Assembly (NCBI GenBank): GCA_027316975.1
Contig: DAHVFL010000011.1
Coordinates: 1 to 22,663, forward strand
Reading direction: 5' to 3'
From: Chloroflexota bacterium
GTDB taxonomy: Bacteria > Chloroflexota > Ktedonobacteria > Ktedonobacterales > Ktedonobacteraceae
Length of the DNA: 22,663 nucleotides
Numbering within the stretch: position 1 is the stretch's first letter; every line of letters starts with the position of its first letter. Under the pieces are notes generated by a model. The model did not search any database. It was given only the letters and a program-made list of their open reading frames with translations, and was not told the origin of the DNA. This document shows positions 7,856 through 14,338 of the stretch, piece by piece. The position numbers and the translations under genes are program-made.

Positions 7856-7898
7856 TTGCCTCACATAAAAATCTTACTCTCAGGTATTCGTTGCCTCA
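7856..7898 (+). repeat. Left terminal inverted repeat of the IS
   Basis: It shares TTGxCTCAC, then AAAAATCTTACT (7867-7878), a 10-base unmatched spacer, and CGTTGCCTCA (7889-7898) with the reverse complement of the right end. The spacer length is the same at both ends, which supports a true terminal repeat. Confidence 0.75.
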
Positions 7899-7908
7899 AC
7901 TAACAATC

Positions 7909-7980
7909 CAACTTTGGGAGTGGCGAGGCGGTGGAGCGGCGGCGCGCCGCCGCTCCACCGCCTCGCCACTCCCAAAGTTG
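7909..7980. repeat. Perfect 72-bp palindrome with no spacer
   Basis: The left half, 7909-7944, begins CAACTTTGGGAGTGGCGAGG and is very GC-rich towards the centre (GGCGCGCC). The right half, 7945-7980, is its exact reverse complement: 36 bp of uninterrupted pairing with no loop bases. The bases just outside (7908 and 7981) do not pair. It lies inside the IS, between the left terminal repeat and the transposase stop at 8037, so RNA from the transposase gene would end in this hairpin. It may work as a terminator or insulator, or as a transposition or cruciform structure. An assembly artefact must also be considered. Confidence 0.9.
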
Positions 7981-8036
7981 CCGCCCGGCGCGCTGGGCAG
8001 GGTTGCTGCATTCATGCCACATCTGGCTCTGGTTTG

Positions 8037-9227
8037 TCAAGAAGAAGCGGTTTCTCCCTGGGCGGTCTCTGGCCCAGCAGGTTCACCCACCGCCAGCTTC
8101 CAGAAGGTCGCCTGCAGCCGCTGCATCTGACGCAACAGCACGACCGGATTGAGGGTGACATACTGCTGACGCAGCGTGGCTTTGGCCTCTTCGTTGACGT
8201 GTTCGGACTCCAGAACGCGCTGGTACGGGGTCTTGGCCTGATCATATTTCTTCTTGACCTTGCTCCCCTCGCGCGCTTTGGAGAGCAACTTCATGCTCGG
8301 CTGGAAGAAATTGACGTAGAGCCGCACCACCTGGTAGAGAGCTTGCAGCGCTTCATAGGCCGACGCACTTTCATAGCGCTCATAGCCCACCAGTTGGCGC
8401 ACAATCGACCAGTTCTTCTGCTCCACATACGCCTGGTCATTTTTCTTGTAGGGACGCGAGCGCGTGAAGGTGAGATGTTCGTCCTGACAATAGCGTAACA
8501 GATGCGCATTGATGAACTCCACCCCGTTATCCGAGTCGATGCCGCGTAAGGGAAAGGGCAGCCGACTGCGAGCCAGCACCAGTGCCTGGAAGACGCTCTG
8601 CTGACCGCGATTGCGCAAGGCGACACACTCGGTCCACCCGGTGGCAATATCGGTCATGGTCAGGCTATGCAGGTACTCCCCGCGCGTGGTGCTGCCACAA
8701 TGCACCACCAGATCGATTTCCGTAAAGCCCGGGTGTGCCTCATCCCACTCGGCAAAGGTGCGAATAGGGATGGCACTCTTGAGCAGGGTTCCCGGCTTGG
8801 TGGTGCCTAATCCATGCGGTTTGGCGCGCTGCCGTTCGGCTTGCAAGAGCCGATCAGCTGTGGCTGGACTCAGAGCCAATAAGCGCTCTTTCGTCGTCGG
8901 CTCCAGGTGCAGTTCCCCGTGCTGTTCCAGCACGCGCACCAGTTCGGGCAGATAGGGAACCAGGCGCTTGCTGCAAATGCCGTTGGCGGCGCGCCAGCAC
9001 ATCACCAGTGCTTGCTGCACCGCAAAGATATACTGACGTGGCCGTCGCCGTTGCTTGCGGGAAGAGCCCTTCGTCACGGGATGATTGAGCACGCTCAGCG
9101 CGTACTTGCGATGGTAGCCAGTACTGGCGATAAACTCGGTCAGGATGCGACTGCGCTCCTCTCCTCGGGCTAAGCGGTAGCGCGGGGCTACCACGGCTAA
9201 CAGGTCTCTTCGGCTCGTTACACTCAT
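8037..9227 (-). CDS. DDE transposase, integrase-core (rve) type
   Basis: The product has 396 residues from the ATG at 9227. An N-terminal helix-turn-helix region includes RSRILTEFIASTGYHRKYAL. The integrase core contains FTEIDLVVHCG (D172), IDSDNGVEF (D233) and AYVEQKNW (E269), with 35 residues between the second D and the E: a complete D,D(35)E triad. It catalyses cut or strand transfer at the element ends. The frame is open to a TTG at 9311, but that start would lie in the terminal repeat. The ATGATG at 9225-9230 preceded by AAGAGAGG fits better, and I chose its second ATG. No stop or frameshift is seen, so the enzyme may be active. Confidence 0.85.
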   Translation of the reverse strand: MSVTSRRDLLAVVAPRYRLARGEERSRILTEFIASTGYHRKYALSVLNHPVTKGSSRKQRRRPRQYIFAVQQALVMCWRAANGICSKRLVPYLPELVRVLEQHGELHLEPTTKERLLALSPATADRLLQAERQRAKPHGLGTTKPGTLLKSAIPIRTFAEWDEAHPGFTEIDLVVHCGSTTRGEYLHSLTMTDIATGWTECVALRNRGQQSVFQALVLARSRLPFPLRGIDSDNGVEFINAHLLRYCQDEHLTFTRSRPYKKNDQAYVEQKNWSIVRQLVGYERYESASAYEALQALYQVVRLYVNFFQPSMKLLSKAREGSKVKKKYDQAKTPYQRVLESEHVNEEAKATLRQQYVTLNPVVLLRQMQRLQATFWKLAVGEPAGPETAQGETASS

Positions 9228-9291
9228 CATGGCCTCTCTTCCTTCCAGCCCTCGGGGTCGATCTTTCAGCGGGGCTGGTAAGATTCTCTCA

Positions 9292-9333
9292 TGAGGCAAC
9301 GTTTCTGCCAAAGTAAGATTTTTGGTGAGTCAA
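9292..9333 (-). repeat. Right terminal inverted repeat of the IS
   Basis: TGAGGCAACG (9292-9301), a 10-base spacer, AGTAAGATTTTT (9312-9323) and GTGAGTCAA (9325-9333) are the inverted copy of the left end. One base is missing from the right copy relative to the left, between the CTCAC block and the A-run. Confidence 0.75.
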
Positions 9334-9342
9334 TTCGAGAAC

Positions 9343-9371
9343 TTGTGTAAGTCGTTATCGTGTGTCATAAT
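9343..9371 (+). promoter_or_regulatory. Candidate promoter for P-loop gene 2
   Basis: TTGTGT (9343-9348), a 17-base spacer and CATAAT (9366-9371) would start RNA near 9378, 65 bases before the ATG. It begins ten bases outside the right IS end, so the gene need not depend on a promoter beyond the element. The -35 box is weak. Confidence 0.4.
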
Positions 9372-9442
9372 GCTTCAATGTATTTTCAAAAATAGACATC
9401 TCCAAATTAAATCGCGTAAGATGTTGTTGAGGAGTGAGAAAC

Positions 9443-10165
9443 ATGCTTGTTAAGGTGTTTTTATTAGGCCGTCCCGGAAGCGGAAAATCCTATATTGCTC
9501 AATGTATTCAGAGATTTGCAGAGACTAGTGGTTGGTTTGTTCACCATGCTTATGATTATGAACTTCTTCAAGCAATGTTTTTGGAAGAAGAGAGCAAAAA
9601 TATTGCCCCTGAGCTGAGAAAGTTTAGCCATAAGGGGCCAGAATCCCATCGTGGCTTTGATGTAATTGATTTCTCGGTGCTCGATATTGCCTTAGAGAGG
9701 ATGGCGGATAAGGTAGGGTTAGAAGTAGACAAAAAACAAACATCTCCTGAAGATAAGCTGTTTCTTATAGAGTTCGCACGAAGAGATTATATATCTGCAT
9801 TACATAAGTTTTATAACCTCCTACAAAATGCCCATCTATTTTACATCCATGCTGATATAGAAACTTGTATTGTACGGGTCCATCAGCGTGTTAAAAGAGG
9901 ATCACCATATGGTCATTTTGTTTCAGATGATATCATACGAGCATATTACCAAAAAGATGACTGGATAGATGGACGGTTGCAAAAGTACCTCCTCGACATA
10001 CGATTACAGGGTATCCACGTATCTACAAAAGAAATAGATAACAGAGGCTCGATCCAGCAACTTATTCAGAGGGTCAGAGAAGCCGTTGAGGAATATTTCC
10101 TAAGAGAGACCGAGGGTTTACCTACTGTTTCTAAATTGGTTTCTCAAACTGAATTGGCTGAGTGA
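9443..10165 (+). CDS. P-loop kinase-like NTPase, paralogue 2
   Basis: The product has 240 residues, with Walker A GRPGSGKS at 9-16. It shares with the gene at 6877 the blocks GFDVID (71-76), IEFARRDY (109-116), V-x2-R near 145-149 and a lid-like SDDIIRAYYQKDDW (161-174). Outside these blocks identity is low, so the duplication is old or the pair has diverged in function. The activity is inferred only at the level of nucleotide binding, with a kinase-type fold likely. A GTG at 9434 also opens the frame, but it overlaps the GAGGAG ribosome binding site (9429-9434), which is correctly spaced for the ATG at 9443. The gene is AT-rich like paralogue 1. It ends 101 bases before the truncated rho gene, with no clear terminator between. 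Confidence 0.7.
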   Translation: MLVKVFLLGRPGSGKSYIAQCIQRFAETSGWFVHHAYDYELLQAMFLEEESKNIAPELRKFSHKGPESHRGFDVIDFSVLDIALERMADKVGLEVDKKQTSPEDKLFLIEFARRDYISALHKFYNLLQNAHLFYIHADIETCIVRVHQRVKRGSPYGHFVSDDIIRAYYQKDDWIDGRLQKYLLDIRLQGIHVSTKEIDNRGSIQQLIQRVREAVEEYFLRETEGLPTVSKLVSQTELAE

Positions 10166-10266
10166 ATCATATCATTTAGAACACTCTAGACGCCATGTGA
10201 TACACTACCATCAAACACATTCTCCTTACCAAATCATCGAATCGCTCAGCTAAAGGATCTGCAAGA

Positions 10267-11181
10267 TTGGCAACAGCACGTATTCCATTTGAAAAATTGA
10301 CTGCTATACACCCGAATCGTCGTATAACATTGGAGACAGGCGCAATTCCTCTTGCCATGCGTCTCATTGACCTGTTCGTGCCGCTGGGCTTCGGGCAGCG
10401 CGCATTGATTGTTGCGCCCCCGCAGGCGGGCAAAACCACTATTTTGCGGCAAACGGCGGCAGCCGTCCTCAAGAACTATCCCGAGGCGCAATTGTTCCTG
10501 TGCCTGGTGGACGAACGCCCGGAGGAAGTGACCGAGTGGCGCACGGAAGTGCAGGGGCCGCATGTCAAGCTCTATGCTTCGAGTTTTGATCAGCAATTGG
10601 CAAAGCATGGGCGCATGGTTGAACAGGCCATGCACGACGCCAAAGTGCATGTGGAGCAGGGTCGGGATGTGGTTATCCTGCTCGATTCGCTCACCCGCCT
10701 GGCGCGCGCCCACAACCTGAGCAGCGAGATGTGGGACGGGCCGCGCAGCCAACGTGGTGGCAGTCGCACCCTCTCAGGCGGCATCGACGCGCGCGCCCTC
10801 GAAGTTGGCAGGCGCGTCTTCGGCGCGGCTCGCGCCATTGAGGAGGGCGGCAGCCTGACCATCGTTGCCAGTTGCCTGGTTGAGACGGGCAGCCGCCTCG
10901 ATGAAGTCGTGTATGAAGAGTTTAAGGGAACGGGCAACCTGGAAATTCGCCTCTCGCGCGAACTGGCCGATCGCCGAATCTTCCCCGCCATCGACCTCGC
11001 CGCCTCCAGCACGCGCCACGAGGAACGCTTGCTCTCGGAACAAGAACAAAAGGCGATGTCCTTGATGCGACGCAAAGTAGCCGACCTGCCCAAACGCGAA
11101 ATCACCGAGCAGGTGCTGCGCCTGATCGAAAAGACTCCATCCAACGCCCAACTGGTCGAGGCAGTCATCAAACAATGGTAA
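10267..11181 (+). CDS. rho: Transcription termination factor Rho, ATPase domain only
   Basis: The 304-residue product matches the Rho motor domain from the PFEKLTAIHPNRRI linker to the C-terminus. It has Walker A APPQAGKT (50-57), Walker B VVILLD (135-140), the Q-loop region SGGIDARAL (170-178) and the R-loop region ETGSRLDEVVYEEFKGTGN (206-224). These parts form the hexameric RNA translocase that ends transcription. Known Rho proteins are usually about 400 residues or longer and begin with a helical and a cold-shock-like RNA-binding domain. Here an in-frame stop at 10198 and only 100 bp before the previous gene leave no room for it. TTG is the chosen start, with AAAGGA nine bases upstream. 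It may be a second copy or a truncated remnant that can still assemble. Confidence 0.85.
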   Translation: MATARIPFEKLTAIHPNRRITLETGAIPLAMRLIDLFVPLGFGQRALIVAPPQAGKTTILRQTAAAVLKNYPEAQLFLCLVDERPEEVTEWRTEVQGPHVKLYASSFDQQLAKHGRMVEQAMHDAKVHVEQGRDVVILLDSLTRLARAHNLSSEMWDGPRSQRGGSRTLSGGIDARALEVGRRVFGAARAIEEGGSLTIVASCLVETGSRLDEVVYEEFKGTGNLEIRLSRELADRRIFPAIDLAASSTRHEERLLSEQEQKAMSLMRRKVADLPKREITEQVLRLIEKTPSNAQLVEAVIKQW

Positions 11182-11184
11182 ATG

Positions 11185-11234
11185 AAGCAGAAGAAAGCAG
11201 CGCGATGCCCTGCTTTCTTCTGCTTTTTGTTTTA
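11185..11234 (+). terminator. Strong intrinsic terminator after rho
   Basis: A 16-bp perfect stem (11185-11200 with 11210-11225) and 9-base loop are followed by TTTGTTTT. It begins just after the rho stop and its T-run touches the stop codon of the convergent ABC permease gene at 11232, so it separates the two. Confidence 0.85.
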
Positions 11235-12479
11235 CGCCGCTTTCTCCTGGAAGTGGAACAGGCGGGTGGCGATAAAGAAGCAGATCAGACCGTAGACCAG
11301 CAATCCCAGCAGGTCAGGCGCGATTTGCGCGAAATCCTTGCCCAGGATCATTACCCCGTTTAACCCTTCCATAGCCCAGGCCGTTACGCCAATTTTGGCG
11401 ACTTGCTGCATCCATGTTGGCTCTATGAAAAGCGGCCACCATGCACCGCCAATGGCCGAGGTTACCAGCACGACCAGTGTCACAATGGGGTTAAGCTGGC
11501 GGCGCGTTTTGACAACCGAGACGAGCAGGATACCCAATCCCGTGGTAGCGAAGCTCGCGCCGATGAGCAGGGAGATCACTCCAGGCCACGAGCCAATCGT
11601 CAAATGGAATGCGAAGTAGCCCACCGCGAAGAGTACGGTCAATTGTGCCAGTGTCAGGAGGAATTGCGCCAGCAACTTACCGCCTAGCAGGGCATATCTT
11701 TGCACAGGAGCGATCAGCAGGCGGCGGAAGGTGCCATCCTCTTTCTCCTGTAAAATGGTGCCGGCTACCGCGTTGATGCCGAAGAGAGCGAAGAAGATGG
11801 CATAGCCGGGAACTAGCTGGTCGAAATTGTTAAACTTAACTGCCTTGCCAGCCGTCAAGGTCTGGACGGCCAGGCTGCCACCCGTCGCGCTGGCCTGTCC
11901 GACTGTGCTGGCTATGGCTTGCGTGTTGATGCTGCTTTGCGCACAGTGATTGCCGGGTTGATTGCAAACGCTGTAGACCTGTCCTATAGCCGTCGAGCCG
12001 GCGACTTCCGAAGTCAGCACATTGGTCACGATGTTCTGTATGATGGTTGGGCGCGTGTCGCTTGAGCCGGGCAACGAGTACACCTGCACGAGATTTTTAG
12101 GGAGAGCGCCAGCGCTGGATGCGGCGATCAGCTTGTTAGATGCATTGGCGGGAATGACCACACCGGCGTTGACATTGCTGTTATTGGCTACCTGATCTTT
12201 TACCTGGGTGCTGGTATTGTACTGGTTGACTGTAATTTTGAGAGAAGTAGTAGCAATGTTCAACGCCTGCGTGATGGCTTTGCCGGTAGGGCCAGTATCC
12301 GCGTTGCTCATAGCTACAGTAATTGTGATCTGAGATGAGCCGGCCCCGAAGAAACTGCCGAAGGCAAGGCCGATGACGGTAATCAGTACCAACGGCATAA
12401 CCAGCATGAAAAAGAGCGAGCCTTTGTCTTTAATTGTTTCTAAAAGGTCCTTGCGAGCGATGTACCAGAGATTTTTCAT
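11232..12479 (-). CDS. ABC-2 type exporter permease
   Basis: The 415-residue protein has one membrane helix at residues about 21-45 (LFFMLVMPLVLITVIGLAFG) after a cytoplasmic start ARKDLLETIKDKG. A large outer loop (about 48-225) rich in Ser, Thr, Asn and Ala follows. At least five more helices (about 225-410) include FALFGINAVAGTILQEKEDGTFRRLL, the usual ABC-2 cytoplasmic coupling region. It forms the membrane path of an exporter for a drug, lipid or peptide; the substrate is not evident. AAGGA stands five bases before the ATG. It lies 55 bases downstream of the ATPase gene on the same strand, so the two form one operon. Two Cys in the outer loop (SVCNQPGNHCAQ) could form a disulfide. Confidence 0.85.
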   Translation of the reverse strand: MKNLWYIARKDLLETIKDKGSLFFMLVMPLVLITVIGLAFGSFFGAGSSQITITVAMSNADTGPTGKAITQALNIATTSLKITVNQYNTSTQVKDQVANNSNVNAGVVIPANASNKLIAASSAGALPKNLVQVYSLPGSSDTRPTIIQNIVTNVLTSEVAGSTAIGQVYSVCNQPGNHCAQSSINTQAIASTVGQASATGGSLAVQTLTAGKAVKFNNFDQLVPGYAIFFALFGINAVAGTILQEKEDGTFRRLLIAPVQRYALLGGKLLAQFLLTLAQLTVLFAVGYFAFHLTIGSWPGVISLLIGASFATTGLGILLVSVVKTRRQLNPIVTLVVLVTSAIGGAWWPLFIEPTWMQQVAKIGVTAWAMEGLNGVMILGKDFAQIAPDLLGLLVYGLICFFIATRLFHFQEKAA

Positions 12480-12534
12480 ATCGGTCCTTCTCTCTTATTG
12501 AGTGCGCAACTTTCAAACGCGTCGATTTATCCTG

Positions 12535-13353
12535 CTAGTCGCGCAACGTTTTGCCTGTCAACTGGATAAAGAGTTCCTGTAGCCCGTGCGGTCGCTGCAC
12601 TTCGCGATTCTGGTCGCGCAGGGCCAGCAATTGTTCGAGCGTTCCTATAGCGATGATGTGGCCTTCATCCATAATGGCGATGTGGTTGCACAGCCGTTCG
12701 GCCTCTTCCATGTAGTGTGTGGTATAGAGGATCGTGACGCCCTGGTCGCGCAGCTTTTCGATGGTGTCGAAGATGTTCTCACGTGATTGTGGATCAACGC
12801 CGACGGTTGGCTCATCCATCATCAGAAACGCAGGCTGGTGGATCATTGCCACCGCCATATTGATGCGCCTCTGCATCCCGCCTGAAAAGTTCGTAATGGG
12901 TTCTTTGCGGCGGTCGTATAGCCCAACGAAATGCAGTACTTCCTCCGAGCGAGAGCGGCGTTCTTTAGCAGCCATACCGTAAATTTGCCCGAAAAAGTCC
13001 AGATTTTCCCACGAGTTCAGGTCTTTGTAGAGCGCGATCTCCTGCGGCACAACGCCGATGGTGCGTTTCACTTTGAGCGGCTCACTGGTTATTGAGACGC
13101 CATCAATAGTGGTATCGCCCGAAGTAGGCGCGAGGTAACCGCACATCATATTGATGGTAGTGCTTTTGCCCGCTCCATTTGGCCCAAGTAGTCCAAAGAT
13201 TTCCCCTTTGCCAATGGTGAAAGAGACACCTTTCACTGCTTCATGCTTGCCGAACGTTTTGACGAGGTTGGACACCTGGACATGCACCGGGCGACCATCC
13301 TTCGGCAGGTGAATGGAATCAGTCTTCGTACTGAACGCCATTGAATCTTGCAT
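12535..13353 (-). CDS. ABC transporter ATPase (DRA/NatA type)
   Basis: The product has 272 residues, with all ABC motifs intact: Walker A GPNGAGKST (57-65), Q-loop VVPQE (101-105), signature FSGGMQRR (156-163), Walker B LMMDEPTVGVD (177-187) and H-loop TTHYMEEAE (211-219). It hydrolyses ATP in a dimer to drive the permease encoded next. The GVDPQSR block and the ILYTTHYMEEAE ending are typical of the drug-resistance/Nat-type subfamily. GGAGGAG nine bases upstream supports the ATG at 13353; an in-frame ATG four codons on is possible. It is divergent from the zinc-ribbon gene across a 240-bp gap, where weak -10-like sequences occur on both strands but no convincing promoter. Confidence 0.9.
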   Translation of the reverse strand: MQDSMAFSTKTDSIHLPKDGRPVHVQVSNLVKTFGKHEAVKGVSFTIGKGEIFGLLGPNGAGKSTTINMMCGYLAPTSGDTTIDGVSITSEPLKVKRTIGVVPQEIALYKDLNSWENLDFFGQIYGMAAKERRSRSEEVLHFVGLYDRRKEPITNFSGGMQRRINMAVAMIHQPAFLMMDEPTVGVDPQSRENIFDTIEKLRDQGVTILYTTHYMEEAERLCNHIAIMDEGHIIAIGTLEQLLALRDQNREVQRPHGLQELFIQLTGKTLRD

Positions 13354-13593
13354 ATGCCTGTACTCCTCCTACATGATATCGTTTGATTTTCTAGATGTGA
13401 ACCACGAGCGTTGCTCCCGATTCCCTCAAGAACCGGATTACTATGTATAGTGTAAATCAGGCGCGGGTAAATAGGTAGTACATAAAGACATGTTTTCTGT
13501 GTAGGACGAAAATCATAGTGTCTGCACCGTATGATATACTACAGCAGCACTAATTAATGAGTTGAATAAGCGCATCGGGAGGGCTAAGGAAGT

Positions 13594-14247
13594 ATGCGAT
13601 GCCCATATTGTGGAGGATTTAACGCTGACCGCACGGTTTATTGCTCGAGTTGCGGTCGCGATTTGAAAACCCCGCCACGGCCTGCCGCAGGCCAGCAACC
13701 ACCGTATCAACAGCCGTACCCGGCGCCGGGTCAGCAGGGACGCCCGGCTCCCATGCCCGGCCAACAGGGGCGGGCCGGCGCTGCGCCCGCGCCGCCGGTA
13801 CCGCAGCAGTCACGCCACCAGGTTCCTGCTCCTCTGCCATTCCAACCACCTCCGCCGCCCGCGCCAGAGCCGCCCGCGCCTTTCCCACCGGGCGCTATCG
13901 CGGAGTTGCAGGCGCTTGAACAGGGCGCGTTGCCGTATTCGGTGATAGAAAGCAGTGTTGGGGATGGACACAAAAAAACTGTACGCATTGTGTATGCGAA
14001 AGGCGTTGCCTGGCAGCAGGTCGCAACTCTGCTGAAAGCATGTAAGGAGCAGCAAGAAGCGCAGCTTGAGACGGTTCTTATTCAGGGCGTATTGGAGCAC
14101 GATACCACTGTCTACAACTTCACCAATGGACAGTTGCGTTTTGACCGTAATGTGCGCCTGGGCGGTTTGACCACCAATCGCTATCAAATTGAGACCGGCA
14201 ACGGTTTTGAAACCGACTCGGTACGCATCGTTTTGAATGACTCGTAA
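13594..14247 (+). CDS. Zinc-ribbon protein with proline-rich linker
   Basis: The product has 217 residues. The N-terminus is a zinc ribbon, C3-x2-C6 and C17-x2-C20 (MRCPYCGGFN then YCSSCGRD). Residues about 24-103 are a low-complexity linker of Pro, Gln, Gly and Ala (blocks such as GQQGRPAP and PPPPPAPEPPAP), with no membrane helix. Residues about 105-217 form a compact domain with alternating strands (TVRIVYAKGVAWQQVATLL; TVLIQGVLEHDTTVYNF) that I do not recognise. A scaffold or nucleic-acid-binding role is possible but unproven. AAGGA lies close before the ATG, with GGGAGG further up. It ends 91 bases before the phosphorylase start, so they may be co-transcribed. The GC-rich linker creates long false frames on the other strand. 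Confidence 0.75.
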   Translation: MRCPYCGGFNADRTVYCSSCGRDLKTPPRPAAGQQPPYQQPYPAPGQQGRPAPMPGQQGRAGAAPAPPVPQQSRHQVPAPLPFQPPPPPAPEPPAPFPPGAIAELQALEQGALPYSVIESSVGDGHKKTVRIVYAKGVAWQQVATLLKACKEQQEAQLETVLIQGVLEHDTTVYNFTNGQLRFDRNVRLGGLTTNRYQIETGNGFETDSVRIVLNDS

Positions 14248-14338
14248 AGACGCGATTGCTCATATCAGCGGAGATGTATCATATACCTGGATACATCGCG
14301 TCACTATCCTCTCAATCGCGTCCAAAGAGGAAGCACTC

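Larger units (their letters stand above)
7856..9333 (-). mobile_element. Insertion sequence with D,D(35)E transposase
   Basis: The element is about 1.48 kb, delimited by imperfect terminal inverted repeats at 7856-7898 and 9292-9333. It contains one transposase gene on the minus strand and a 72-bp palindrome near its left end. It lies between the two paralogous P-loop genes and is markedly more GC-rich than they are, so it entered that block later. GAGAAC occurs just outside both ends (7846-7851 and 9337-9342) and may be a 6-bp target duplication, although it is offset by 3-4 bases from the repeat tips. I do not assign an IS family by name. Confidence 0.8.

Noticed and set aside
7891..8498. 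Plus-strand ORFs over the palindrome and the 3' end of the transposase gene
   Set aside because: They are frame shadows of the transposase and of the palindrome; the minus-strand frame has the intact DDE triad.
9434..9442. GTG at 9434 as start of the second P-loop gene
   Set aside because: The GTG overlaps the GAGGAG ribosome binding site that is correctly spaced for the ATG at 9443.
10590..11171. A long open frame antisense to rho
   Set aside because: The protein is a Ser/Arg-rich shadow of the GC-rich rho codons, with no domain and no ribosome binding site.
13619..13988. Several antisense and out-of-frame ORFs over the proline-rich linker
   Set aside because: They come from GC-rich repetitive codons of the linker and read as low-complexity Ala/Gly/Arg sequence.
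14237..14338. A 34-residue extension of the pyrimidine-nucleoside phosphorylase
   Set aside because: It overlaps the preceding gene, lacks family similarity, and a good SD lies directly before the ATG at 14339.
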